Assembly (NCBI GenBank): GCA_944389505.1
Contig: CALXMP010000014.1
Span: 1-35,749, forward strand
Source of the DNA: an uncultured Spirochaetaceae bacterium
GTDB lineage: Bacteria > Spirochaetota > Spirochaetia > Sphaerochaetales > Sphaerochaetaceae
Direction of reading: 5' to 3'
Length of the DNA stretch: 35,749 nucleotides
The notes beneath the pieces were generated by a model. The model was given only the letters and a program-made list of their open reading frames with translations, was not told the DNA's origin and ran no database searches. The translations under genes and the position numbers were made by a program. Shown here in pieces: positions 1 through 7,703 of this stretch. The number at the start of each line of letters is the position of its first letter. Position 1 is the first letter of the stretch.

Positions 1-26
1 CGCGGGAGAGTAGGTCGCCGCCAGGT
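1..26 (+). rRNA. rrf: 5S ribosomal RNA, 3' end (partial)
   Basis: The first bases read GCGGGAGAGTAGGTCGCCGC followed by CAGG, which matches the conserved 3' strand of bacterial 5S rRNA (the GAGAGTAGG segment and the closing GCCAGG). A T-rich run follows immediately. Only the last ~26 bases are inside the window; the exact mature end is uncertain by a few bases. An rRNA operon therefore lies just upstream and reads toward typA. Confidence 0.85.
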
Positions 27-45
27 TCTTTTTTTATCCTTCATC

Positions 46-72
46 CCCCTCTCTATGAGGGGTTTTCTTTTT
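46..72 (+). terminator. Rho-independent terminator after 5S rRNA
   Basis: CCCCTC at 46-51 pairs perfectly with GAGGGG at 57-62 around a five-base loop and is followed by a T-rich tail (63-72). Its position about 20 bases after the 5S end fits the end of the rRNA operon. Confidence 0.85.
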
Positions 73-149
73 GATTAATGCTTTGCGCTGAAAGAAAATC
101 CTGCAGGGTACTACACCAAAATCCCTAAACGGTATATATTCACTCCGGT

Positions 150-1988
150 ATGATTACAAAGAACGGATCAATCAGGAACATAGCTATTATCGCACACGTA
201 GATCATGGCAAGACTACGCTTGTCGATGCTCTTTTCCATCAGAGCGGACTTGAAGGAAAGGGAATGGATGTGGATCGCATCATGGATAGCGGTGCGATTG
301 AAAGAGAGCGTGGCATTACCATCAGCGCAAAAAACTGCGCAATACACTGGAAGGGTGTTAAGATCAACATCATCGATACGCCGGGACATGCGGACTTCGG
401 AGGTGAGGTTGAGCGTGGGCTCTCAATGGTTGATGGAGCTGTTCTTCTTGTAGATGCGGCTGAGGGACCTCTCCCGCAGACAAGGTTCGTTCTTGAGAAA
501 GCGCTTCAGAAGAATCTTTCCCTTATTGTCGTGATAAACAAGATTGACAGGGCTGATGCCCGTCCTGATGAGGTTCTGAATGAGGTTTATGACCTGCTCC
601 TCGAGCTTTCTCCCGATGAGAGGATGCTTGAGGTTCCTGTTTTCTATGCAAATGGAAGGGAAGGACGCTGCGGCACTTCCATTGATGATATCAAAGGGAA
701 TATGCATCCGCTTCTTGATGCTATCATCTCTGAGATTCCTGCGCCTGAATATGATGACCAGGAACCGTTCCAGATGCTTGTCTCCGATCTTTCCTATTCG
801 GATTTCCTTGGACGCCTCGCTGTCGGCAAGGTAATCAATGGATCTGCTGCTGCAAATGATTCCCTTGTATGCGTGAAGAAGGATTCCGTTGAACCCCTGC
901 GCGTTACGAGGATACAGGCATACAACGGCCCAGTCTTCTCTGATGTACCCAAGGCCGATCCCGGGGATATAATCGTGCTCGCTGGCGTCAATGATGTCTC
1001 TATCGGTGATACGATCTGTACAAAGGACGAGATAAAGGCTCTTGAACGGATCGAGGTCGATGAGCCAACTGTATCGATGCTTTTTTCTAAGAATATATCC
1101 CCGCTTGCAGGAAAGGAAGGCAAGGCCGTGACCGGAGCGAAGATATGGGAGCGTCTTGAGAAGGAGGCCCTCAGAAACGTCTCCATAAAGATAGAGAAGA
1201 ATCCTGATGATACCTTCACCGTCAAAGGCAGAGGTGAATTCCAGATGGCTATCATCGCAGAGGAGATGAGACGAGAAGGCTTTGAGTTCTGCGTAGGAAG
1301 ACCGAAGGTAATATTCCATGCAGATGAGAATGGCAATAAGACCGAACCTATCGAGGTGCTCATTATAGACTGCCCCGAGGAATTCTCTGGAACTGTAATG
1401 GAGAAGCTTGGAAAGCGCAAGGCTGTCATGAGCGATATAACATATACCGCTGGAAACAGAGTGAAGATGCGATTCGATATCCCTGCCAGAGGGCTCATAG
1501 GCTTCAGAGATGAGTTTCTGACGGACACAAAGGGCTTCGGCATAATGAATAGCTACCTCAAGGGATATGAGGCCTACAGGGGCGATTTCCCGGACAGGCT
1601 CTCCGGCTCTCTCGTGTCAGACAGGGCCGGAAACGCTGTTGCCTATGGAATCTGGGAGCTTGAGGATCGCGGCAGGTTCTTCATTGTCCCCGGCGATCCT
1701 GTGTATGAGGGAGAAATCGTAGGAGAAAGAAACAGGGAAGGCGATCTCATGCTGAATCCTACCAGGACGAAGAAGCTTACCAATCTCCGTGCTGCTGGAA
1801 AGGATGAGGCTGTTACGCTTACTCCAGTCATGAAGCCGACTCTTGAGCAGGCAATACAGTTCATCAAGGAAGATGAGCTTGTCGAGGTTACTCCGCAGTC
1901 AATAAGGATGTGCAAGAAAGTCCTCGATACACAGCAGAGGAAGATCCTGCAATCCAGAGGAGAAATCCCTTCATATCTGCTTAAGTAG
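150..1988 (+). CDS. typA: GTP-binding protein TypA/BipA
   Basis: Translational GTPase of the EF-G-like family that binds the ribosome and helps 50S assembly and stress adaptation. The G domain is intact: G1 AHVDHGKT at residues 15-22, switch region RERGITI, G3 DTPGH, G4 NKID. Domain II, the EF-G-like domains and the TypA-specific C-terminal domain follow, and the 612 residues match the family's usual ~600-615. The ATG start places the N-terminus exactly as in known TypA proteins; no strong ribosome binding site is visible before it. The gene follows the rRNA terminator, and its stop overlaps the 3' end of convergent xth by 8 bases. Identification is secure. Confidence 0.97.
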   Translation: MITKNGSIRNIAIIAHVDHGKTTLVDALFHQSGLEGKGMDVDRIMDSGAIERERGITISAKNCAIHWKGVKINIIDTPGHADFGGEVERGLSMVDGAVLLVDAAEGPLPQTRFVLEKALQKNLSLIVVINKIDRADARPDEVLNEVYDLLLELSPDERMLEVPVFYANGREGRCGTSIDDIKGNMHPLLDAIISEIPAPEYDDQEPFQMLVSDLSYSDFLGRLAVGKVINGSAAANDSLVCVKKDSVEPLRVTRIQAYNGPVFSDVPKADPGDIIVLAGVNDVSIGDTICTKDEIKALERIEVDEPTVSMLFSKNISPLAGKEGKAVTGAKIWERLEKEALRNVSIKIEKNPDDTFTVKGRGEFQMAIIAEEMRREGFEFCVGRPKVIFHADENGNKTEPIEVLIIDCPEEFSGTVMEKLGKRKAVMSDITYTAGNRVKMRFDIPARGLIGFRDEFLTDTKGFGIMNSYLKGYEAYRGDFPDRLSGSLVSDRAGNAVAYGIWELEDRGRFFIVPGDPVYEGEIVGERNREGDLMLNPTRTKKLTNLRAAGKDEAVTLTPVMKPTLEQAIQFIKEDELVEVTPQSIRMCKKVLDTQQRKILQSRGEIPSYLLK

Positions 1989-2742
1989 GATCAGAGAGTT
2001 CGAGAAATACAGGAGCGTGGTCCGAGCCCATGACGGTGCTCATTATGCCCGCTCCTTTCATTTTATCAGTCATGTCGTTGGATACAAGGAAGTAGTCGAT
2101 GCGCCATCCCGCGTTCTTCTCCCTCGCATGGAACATATAGCTCCACCATGTATATGCCCCTGTCATATCAGGATAAAAATGGCGGAAAGAATCGATCATT
2201 CCAATGCTGATAAGCTTCTCGAAGCTTGATCTTTCTTCCTCTGAGTATCCCGCATGCCCTTCATTGGGCTTGGGGTTCTTGAGATCAATGGGTGTCCTTG
2301 CGACATTAAGATCCCCTGTAATAATCACACCCTTCGATGCATTCAATCCAGCAGCATATTCTCTCAGGGCCTCATCGAATGCAAGTCTGAATGAAATACG
2401 TCTTAGCCCATCCTGGCTATTCGGGACATATACATTGATGAAGTAGAACTCATTGAATTCCATTGTGATGATTCTTCCTTCATGGTTGAATTCATCATCA
2501 GGAAGACCATAAGTGACAGACAGCGGAGAAATTCTTGTGAAGATTGCAGTCCCGCTGTATCCTTTCTTGTCGGCATAACTGTAGTATGAGGAATATCCCG
2601 GAATCCCTGCGCTGATGCTCTCCGCAGATCCCTTGACTTCCTGTATGGCGATGATATCCGCATCAGATCCCTCTGCGAACTCCATGAATCCTTTCTGGAT
2701 GCACGAGCGGAGGCCATTGACGTTCCAGCTTATGAATCTCAT
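1981..2742 (-). CDS. xth: Exodeoxyribonuclease III (AP endonuclease family)
   Basis: Member of the exonuclease-endonuclease-phosphatase fold (ExoIII/APE1), which cleaves abasic sites in base-excision repair and digests 3' ends. Visible landmarks in order: SWNVNGLRS at the N-terminus with the metal-binding Asn, IAIQE carrying the metal-binding Glu, YVPNS with the catalytic Tyr, GDLNVA, WRIDYFL and the terminal GSDHAPV with the catalytic His. The 253 residues are normal for the family. The ATG at 2742 begins the conserved RFISWNVNG strand, so the start is sound despite a poor ribosome binding site. It is convergent with typA, overlapping it by 8 bases, and its promoter must lie in the AT-rich gap shared with the parA-like gene. 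Confidence 0.95.
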   Translation of the reverse strand: MRFISWNVNGLRSCIQKGFMEFAEGSDADIIAIQEVKGSAESISAGIPGYSSYYSYADKKGYSGTAIFTRISPLSVTYGLPDDEFNHEGRIITMEFNEFYFINVYVPNSQDGLRRISFRLAFDEALREYAAGLNASKGVIITGDLNVARTPIDLKNPKPNEGHAGYSEEERSSFEKLISIGMIDSFRHFYPDMTGAYTWWSYMFHAREKNAGWRIDYFLVSNDMTDKMKGAGIMSTVMGSDHAPVFLELSDPT

Positions 2743-3024
2743 GTGCTGATTCTATATCATGTTTGATATTTTGTCTTTGATTTAAATATATATTAAATAA
2801 TAATTCCAAAAAAGGATTAATTTTATAAATTAAATATAATGTGTTAATTTATATTCAGAAGTAAACTCAACTATTCCAATTGTGTAATGATAGTTATTTT
2901 CTACAAAATTTTTATATTAATTATATATTATTTATTTAATTTCAATTCAGACTGATATTTTTCCATTTAAAAGATTGTGAATCTTTCTGTTATGTCATAT
3001 AATCAGAGTCAGTTTGGAGGATTG
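2743..3024. other. AT-rich intergenic region between xth and the parA-like gene
   Basis: About 280 bases between divergent genes, strikingly AT-rich (10 G/C in the 60 bases from 2821). It must carry the promoters for xth and the parA-like gene. Short AT words recur (for example AAATTAAATATA and ATATTAAATAA), but I cannot define clear iterons. In type Ib partition loci the centromere-like site often lies upstream of parA, so this is where such a site would be expected. No coding sequence is apparent. Confidence 0.5.
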
Positions 3025-3789
3025 ATGTCAAAGACTGTTGCGTTCCATCTTCAGAAGGGCGGAGTTGGCAAAACGACCATTTCCGGCACCTTAGCCTGCC
3101 AGTCTGCGCTGGAAGGCCATAAGACGCTTATCCTTGACTGCGATCCTCAGGGGAACCTTTCGTCATGGTTCCTCAAAGAACCTCCTAAGTTCGAGCTTTC
3201 GGATGTGCTTCAAGGCCGCTGCTATGTAGGCAATGCTATCGTTGCCGCTCCCGAGTTAGAGAATCTCAGCATTCTTCCGACCTTTGGAATCGGGGGCACT
3301 CTCAAGAATTACAGCGAGACGAAGCTTTCTGAGGAGCCGTTCATTCTCCAGGATCTGGTGAAAGAGGTGTCAGAGGAGTATGAGCATATCATCCTCGATC
3401 TCTCACCTGGACTCGGGAGGCTTGAAAGATCCGCACTGATTGCAAGTGATGAAATCGTTACGCCCATGACGCCTGAGGTATTCAGTCTTGATGGGCTTGA
3501 GATATTCATAGATGAGCTGGCGAAGCTGAAGAAGAATATGCGAGCATCTGTCAAACATAATAAAATCATAATAAATTCTTATGATGAAAGAATTAGACAG
3601 CATCGTGACATATTCAGTGCCGCTGAATCATCTGGACGATTTCTGGTGTATAGGATTCCTGTTGATCCTCTGTTCAGGAAGGCACAGGAAGCTGGAAGAG
3701 TACCTCAGCTGTACAAAGTACGGGGTAGGGGAATGAAGGCAGCCACACAGCAGGCGATCATGGATCTTGACAGCAGCATCTGGAGATAG
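3025..3789 (+). CDS. ParA/Soj-family partition ATPase (short, type Ib-like)
   Basis: P-loop ATPase of the ParA/MinD superfamily that segregates DNA or positions cargo by ATP-dependent nonspecific DNA binding. The deviant Walker A KGGVGKTT lies at residues 11-18, the Walker A' region reads DCDPQGNLSS, and Walker B reads HIILDLSPGLG. There is no N-terminal helix-turn-helix extension and the protein is only 254 residues, as in type Ib plasmid ParA. A GTG at 2977 would add 16 residues, but GGAGG at 3016-3020 sits just before the ATG at 3025 and the fold begins there, so the later start is chosen. An RHH protein follows 10 bases downstream, as in parF-parG-like cassettes. This is not the canonical chromosomal parA, because no ParB is adjacent. 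Confidence 0.88.
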   Translation: MSKTVAFHLQKGGVGKTTISGTLACQSALEGHKTLILDCDPQGNLSSWFLKEPPKFELSDVLQGRCYVGNAIVAAPELENLSILPTFGIGGTLKNYSETKLSEEPFILQDLVKEVSEEYEHIILDLSPGLGRLERSALIASDEIVTPMTPEVFSLDGLEIFIDELAKLKKNMRASVKHNKIIINSYDERIRQHRDIFSAAESSGRFLVYRIPVDPLFRKAQEAGRVPQLYKVRGRGMKAATQQAIMDLDSSIWR

Positions 3790-3799
3790 GGGTAGGAAA

Positions 3800-4018
3800 A
3801 TGGCATTGAGGAAGACAGAAGAAAACACAAACGAGAGCCTCAGCGGAATGAAGGCAAAGCAGGTATTCTCCAATAAGGAGAAGAAGGTGCTTACGACATT
3901 CTCTATTGAACCTTCTTTCAAGGCAGAGCTTGAAGCTCTCTTCTCTGATATGGGCCTGGGGTGGGCCGCAGGAGTCAGGTTCGCTCTTAAGGAATTCCAG
4001 AAGAACCACGCAGAATAG
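3800..4018 (+). CDS. Small ribbon-helix-helix protein, probable ParA partner
   Basis: A 72-residue protein with a basic, disordered-looking N-terminus (residues 1-28), then a beta strand around KVLTTFSI (29-36), a helix around 38-51 and a second helix around 53-68. This order is that of a ribbon-helix-helix (MetJ/Arc, ParG-like) DNA-binding fold, where the strand contacts the major groove in a dimer. The ATG at 3800 follows GGGGTAGG; an upstream alternative start overlaps the parA-like gene and is less likely. It lies directly behind the ParA ATPase and before a terminator, so it is probably the centromere-binding protein and autorepressor of the pair. The fold is assigned from the residue pattern alone; an antitoxin-type RHH is the alternative. 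Confidence 0.7.
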   Translation: MALRKTEENTNESLSGMKAKQVFSNKEKKVLTTFSIEPSFKAELEALFSDMGLGWAAGVRFALKEFQKNHAE

Positions 4019-4047
4019 TTTCGTTATTTCTGCAAAGCCGGTGAGTG

Positions 4048-4096
4048 CTGTGCCTCTTTGCTATATGGGAAGAGGCACGGTTTTATTTTCTTTTTA
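4048..4096 (+). terminator. Rho-independent terminator after the parA-RHH cassette
   Basis: GTGCCTCTT at 4050-4058 pairs perfectly with AAGAGGCAC at 4070-4078, extendable by two more pairs, around an 11-base loop. A long T-rich tail follows from 4081. It closes the two-gene cassette as its own transcription unit. Confidence 0.88.
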
Positions 4097-4185
4097 TTTG
4101 ATTTCGATATCGCAGGTTGTGTACTCTGCTCTGGGAATTATATTCCATTAACTGTATTTCTTTAATTACCAATAGAATTTCTGTA

Positions 4186-6174
4186 TCAGTTCTTTCTGTT
4201 CTGAAATCTCTTTGCTATGAGTTCCTTTAGCATATCTGCCTGGGCTTTCTTCCTGTCCTCTGCGCTCATTTCCTCATTCTTCAGAAGATCTGATGGAATT
4301 TCCTCAAGAAAACGGGAAGGTATTGCCGCTTTCTCATCACCTTCTCTTGTGATAAGGGTATCTGAATAGTTGAGGATGAGCTTCTCCTCGGCTCTTGTTA
4401 TCGCGACATAGAAGAGCCTCCGTTCCTCCTCGATATTCCCTGGATTCTCCTCCAGCGCTCTTGATGAAGGGATTATGGAATCATTGATTCCTGCAAGATA
4501 TACAATCCGGAATTCAAGGCCTTTAGATGCGTGCATCGTCATTAGGTTCACCTTGTTTCCTTCGTCATCATTCTCATCGCCAGCAAGCGTTACAGCGTTG
4601 ATATAATCCTTCATCGTGCTGTCAGGATTCTGTGAGAGATAGCGGCGCAGCCTGTCAGAAAGGATCTCGATTCCATGCATACGGTAGTCAACAGCCTTCG
4701 GGTTATCTGGAAACTCCTCGGATAGCATTGCCTCATAGCCTGTATCGGAGATTATTCTCTCAATGATATTGCTGCAGTCTGCAGCATTCTCCCATGACTG
4801 GATTCTCTCGAGGAAGGCTTTGAGATTGCTTCGGGTTCCTTCCCTTAGGCCTGCGGCTGCACCTGACATCTCTGATATGGAGTCGAAGAGCGATATGTTC
4901 TTGTCATCGGCATTCTTCCTCAGCTTCTCTACCGTAGTCCTTCCTATGCCGCGCCTCGGTGTATTGATGATTCTCAGAAGCGATGTATCGTCGCTGTGAT
5001 TGAGAAGGACCTTCAGATAGCAGAGGATGTCGCGGATCTCACGCCTGTCGAAGAAGCTCTGTCCGCCAGAGATCTTTACTGGGATATTCATTTCCGTAAA
5101 GGTATTCTCAAGCTCTGTGATAAGCGCATTTGTACGGACAAGTACCCCGATATCGCCATACTTAAGATCATGGATCTTCATGTCATTCCTGATCTGCGCT
5201 CCGATCCAGCTTGCTTCCTCTCTGTTGTTTGCGTGATGCTTTATTGAGATTGCGGCGCCTCGGTCTCCCTCTGTCCAGAGCTTCTTATCCTTCCTTTCAG
5301 TGTTGTGGACGATAAGCGCATTGGCCGCCTTGAGTATGTTCCCAGTAGATCTGTAGTTCCTCTCCAGCCTGAACTCCTTTCTTTCAGGGAAATCATGCTC
5401 GAACATCACGATATTCTGATAGTTCGCTCCACGCCATGAGTAGATTGACTGATCATCATCGCCGACAACGGCAATGTTCCTGTATTTCGATGCGATCATC
5501 GAGATGAACCGGTACTGGAGAAGCGATGTATCCTGGAACTCATCTACCATGATATAGCGGAAACGGTCCTGCACCTTCTCGAGTATCCAGGGCTTTTCTT
5601 CGAATATCTTAATTGGAAGAAGGATGAGATCATCGAAATCAACGACGTTGTATGCCTTCTGAGTTAGTCTCCATTCATTGTATATCTCCGCAATCGCTCC
5701 ATCGGGATTCTCCATCTTCTCTCGTCCGGTCTTCAGATTGCTGAAGAAGGTGAGGAGAGTACGGACATTGTAGTCCGGTATCTGATACCCGCATGCAACG
5801 ATGCAGTTCTTTATGAGCGCTTCATTGTCATTCGTATCGTAAATGGTGAAATCATTGTGGTAGCCGATGTGCTGTATATACTGCTTCAGAAGGCCAAGCC
5901 CGAATGAGTGGAATGTGGAGGCGGTAAGATCCTTGAGTGTTCTTCCAATCTGGGCCTGAATCCTGTCTCTCATCTCCTTTGCTGCCTTATTCGTGAACGT
6001 CAGAGCAAGGATATTCCTTTCATCGATTCCTTCCTCAAGCATATGGGCGATGCGGTAGGTTATCATGCGGGTCTTGCCGGAGCCTGCACCCGCTATTATA
6101 AGGAGCGGGCCGCTGATCTGTGATGCCGCTGCCGCCTGTTCCTTATTCAGAACCGATGATAGATCTGTCTTCAC
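4186..6174 (-). CDS. uvrD: UvrD/Rep/PcrA-family superfamily 1 DNA helicase
   Basis: ATP-dependent 3'-5' DNA helicase acting in nucleotide-excision repair, mismatch repair or replication restart. Motifs in order: Q motif LNKEQ at 9-13, Walker A GAGSGKT at 29-35, AFTNKAAKEMRDR (motif Ia), VDEFQDTS (motif II), GDDDQSIYSWRGA (motif III), LERNYRST (motif IV), LMTMHASKGLEF (motif V) and YVAITRAEEKL (motif VI). The 662 residues are close to Rep and slightly short of UvrD/PcrA, so the subfamily is not settled. The GTG at 6174 is preferred over a start at 6198 because AAGGAG lies eight bases before it. It follows the LexA/CI-type repressor gene on the same strand with a 77-base gap, suggesting a damage-responsive operon. 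Confidence 0.95.
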   Translation of the reverse strand: MKTDLSSVLNKEQAAAASQISGPLLIIAGAGSGKTRMITYRIAHMLEEGIDERNILALTFTNKAAKEMRDRIQAQIGRTLKDLTASTFHSFGLGLLKQYIQHIGYHNDFTIYDTNDNEALIKNCIVACGYQIPDYNVRTLLTFFSNLKTGREKMENPDGAIAEIYNEWRLTQKAYNVVDFDDLILLPIKIFEEKPWILEKVQDRFRYIMVDEFQDTSLLQYRFISMIASKYRNIAVVGDDDQSIYSWRGANYQNIVMFEHDFPERKEFRLERNYRSTGNILKAANALIVHNTERKDKKLWTEGDRGAAISIKHHANNREEASWIGAQIRNDMKIHDLKYGDIGVLVRTNALITELENTFTEMNIPVKISGGQSFFDRREIRDILCYLKVLLNHSDDTSLLRIINTPRRGIGRTTVEKLRKNADDKNISLFDSISEMSGAAAGLREGTRSNLKAFLERIQSWENAADCSNIIERIISDTGYEAMLSEEFPDNPKAVDYRMHGIEILSDRLRRYLSQNPDSTMKDYINAVTLAGDENDDEGNKVNLMTMHASKGLEFRIVYLAGINDSIIPSSRALEENPGNIEEERRLFYVAITRAEEKLILNYSDTLITREGDEKAAIPSRFLEEIPSDLLKNEEMSAEDRKKAQADMLKELIAKRFQNRKN

Positions 6175-6191
6175 GATGCAAGCTCCTTTCC

Positions 6192-6205
6192 GTGACAAGC
6201 GTCAC
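6192..6205. repeat. Small inverted repeat between repressor gene and helicase
   Basis: GTGAC at 6192-6196 and GTCAC at 6201-6205 form a 5-bp inverted repeat around AAGC, 18 bases upstream of the helicase GTG start. It has no T-tail, so it is not a terminator; it could be an operator or an mRNA hairpin near the ribosome binding site. Evidence is only the sequence symmetry. Confidence 0.3.
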
Positions 6206-6251
6206 AGCAGAAAGGAACTTGCCATAAAAGAAGAAGGCAGTCAAGCCATGG

Positions 6252-6899
6252 TCAAACCATCTCGTTATGTATCCAGCCGATTACTTTGCCAAGGATTCTG
6301 ACTCCATCTGATTCGGCATCGATGATGCGGACAGGGTAGTTCTTGTTTTCGCTTATGATGCTGAGCTTGTTCTTCGGGGCGTCGAAAGCAAGCCGCTTGA
6401 CCATTATATCGCCGGCAAAAGCGATGACGTATATTCCTTCGCCTTTGATAAGTCCTTTGGAGAAGAAGACATAATCTCCAGGAAAGATATTCGCATCAAT
6501 CATGCTGTCTCCCTTGACCTCTGCACTTACCAGCGTTGATTTATCCGCAACACCCTTCGTAAGCGATTCTGGAATCTGGATTCTCTTCATCGTGATGCTG
6601 TCATCGTCAAGGAAATCCTCTCCATAACCTGCGGAGATCTTCTGGGAGATAAGCGGAATGGAGATGTAATTCTCACCCTTCTGGCTGTTCCATGGACCAT
6701 CCCAGCCGAGAATCTCCCATGGTTCGACATCGAGGGCTTTTGCCAGTCCCTGGAGCTTCTTGTTAGGAATAGTATCGACTGCACCGGATTCATATTTGAA
6801 TATATTCTGCTTCGTTGTTCCGATTGCCTTTCCCAGCTCGCTCTGGGTCATTCCTTTCTTTTCTCTGAGTTCCTTTATACGCATTCCCTGTATGGACAT
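6252..6899 (-). CDS. LexA/CI-type self-cleaving repressor (XRE HTH + peptidase S24)
   Basis: A 215-residue transcription regulator. Residues 7-40 form a Cro/CI-type helix-turn-helix (MTQSELGKAIGTTKQNIF). The C-terminal S24 peptidase carries the catalytic Ser132 in VKGDSMID and Lys168 in MVKRLAF, with a candidate Ala90-Gly91 autocleavage bond in KISAGYGEDF. All elements for RecA-stimulated self-cleavage are therefore present, as in LexA, phage CI and HdiR-type regulators. The start ATG has AAGGAG six bases upstream. A perfect 7-3-7 palindrome lies 45 bases upstream, and a UvrD/Rep helicase follows. It could be the organism's SOS regulator or a domesticated phage repressor; the XRE-type rather than winged-helix DNA-binding domain means it is not classical LexA. 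Confidence 0.9.
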   Translation of the reverse strand: MSIQGMRIKELREKKGMTQSELGKAIGTTKQNIFKYESGAVDTIPNKKLQGLAKALDVEPWEILGWDGPWNSQKGENYISIPLISQKISAGYGEDFLDDDSITMKRIQIPESLTKGVADKSTLVSAEVKGDSMIDANIFPGDYVFFSKGLIKGEGIYVIAFAGDIMVKRLAFDAPKNKLSIISENKNYPVRIIDAESDGVRILGKVIGWIHNEMV

Positions 6900-6943
6900 G
6901 TTAGACTCCTTGGCTATAGAGTAAATTTTAAATCAGATTAATG

Positions 6944-6960
6944 CAAGGAAAAGTTCCTTG
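6944..6960. promoter_or_regulatory. Candidate operator of the S24 repressor
   Basis: Perfect inverted repeat CAAGGAA-AAG-TTCCTTG (7-bp arms, 3-base spacer), located 45-61 bases upstream of the repressor's ATG within an AT-rich promoter region. On the minus strand a TAAAAT -10-like hexamer lies just downstream of it, so a bound dimer would block transcription. The position suggests autoregulation; binding itself is inference. Confidence 0.55.
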
Positions 6961-7043
6961 AAAGCAAATAAAATCAAACTGAGATTATACTCTGGTTCTA
7001 ATCTTTAAGTTTCCATTGGCTGGTCTGAGCCCTTCATTGATAC

Positions 7044-7068
7044 TTCTTGATTAAACCAAGGTCAAGAA
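7044..7068. repeat. Inverted repeat between MATE remnant and repressor promoter
   Basis: TTCTTGA at 7044-7050 and TCAAGAA at 7062-7068 are perfect 7-bp arms around 11 bases. It lies 27 bases past the stop of the truncated MATE gene, but no T-tract follows on the minus strand, so a terminator is doubtful and a second regulatory site is possible. Confidence 0.3.
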
Positions 7069-7094
7069 TTCATCGAGAAACGGAAATAAGGGTA

Positions 7095-7451
7095 TCAGCT
7101 CAATCTGCTTCTGCTTTCTCCTGTAAGCCTGCGGAACATTCCGAAATACATCCCAAGTGAGACGGGGAGCATTATTATCTCAACAGTCATCTGCGTCCAC
7201 ATCATTCCGAACATTCCGAATACAGCATTCATGATTATCAGAAGAGGAATGTTGCAGAGTCCTTGTCTGCACGATGTTAGGATTGCGGAGTGCATTCCCT
7301 TGCCCATTGCCTGGAGAATATAGCTGATGAGATAGTTTACTGATGAGAGGGGTAGGGCAAGGCAGGCTATCCTCAGGAATTCTGCGCCAAGCATGCTAGT
7401 GTTCTTTTCAGGAATGAAAAGGTGCAGAAGCTCCGGAGCAAAGAGACGCAT
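7095..7451 (-). pseudogene. MATE family efflux transporter, C-terminal remnant
   Basis: A 118-codon open frame whose product matches the last quarter of MATE (NorM/DinF-like) multidrug/Na+ antiporters: the LHLFIPE segment, ACLALPLSSVNYLISY, a LQAMGKG loop and two final hydrophobic helices. Functional MATE proteins have about 450 residues and 12 membrane helices; here only three or four hydrophobic stretches remain. Reading upstream, the frame continues about 13 codons and then meets a TAA, and no other MATE sequence is recognisable before the next gene. It is therefore a 5'-truncated pseudogene. It is unlikely to be expressed as a working protein. Confidence 0.7.
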
Positions 7452-7703
7452 ATACCTGCAGGGATGGATGAAATGCTCTCCGATGTATCTTTATATGTAT
7501 CGTACAGGGCCTTTTTCATGATGAATACATCTTAGAGCATGATCTGAGCCTGTCAACATTGAGGATAATTGCTTATATGGGTGTTCTTCCTCGATGAAGT
7601 CCATTAGGATTCTCTGCAGAATTGATAGCTTGTATTTCCTCTCTCATGTTCTGGAATATGGATTTATAATTCAGATGATAGTCATTAAGGGAGGATTGCG
7701 ATT
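7452..7703 (+). promoter_or_regulatory. Leader of the Sel1/DUF1963 gene cluster
   Basis: About 250 bases with no gene. A perfect -10 hexamer TATAAT at 7665-7670 lies correctly placed before the GGGAGG ribosome binding site (7689-7694) of the first Sel1 gene, although the -35 region at the matching distance is poor. The left part probably contains decayed sequence from the truncated MATE gene. No terminator is visible. Confidence 0.4.

Noticed and set aside
73-149. Promoter for typA between the terminator and the ATG
   Set aside because: TATATA near 133 would leave almost no leader and the -35 is poor; a specific call is not justified.
423-1319. Long minus-strand open frame inside typA (298 codons)
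   Set aside because: It lies wholly within the clearly coding typA and its product has no recognisable domain; it is a shadow frame.
2743-3024. Possible replication origin or iteron array upstream of the parA-like gene
   Set aside because: AT-rich, but no DnaA-box cluster, no replication initiator gene and no regular repeat spacing were found.
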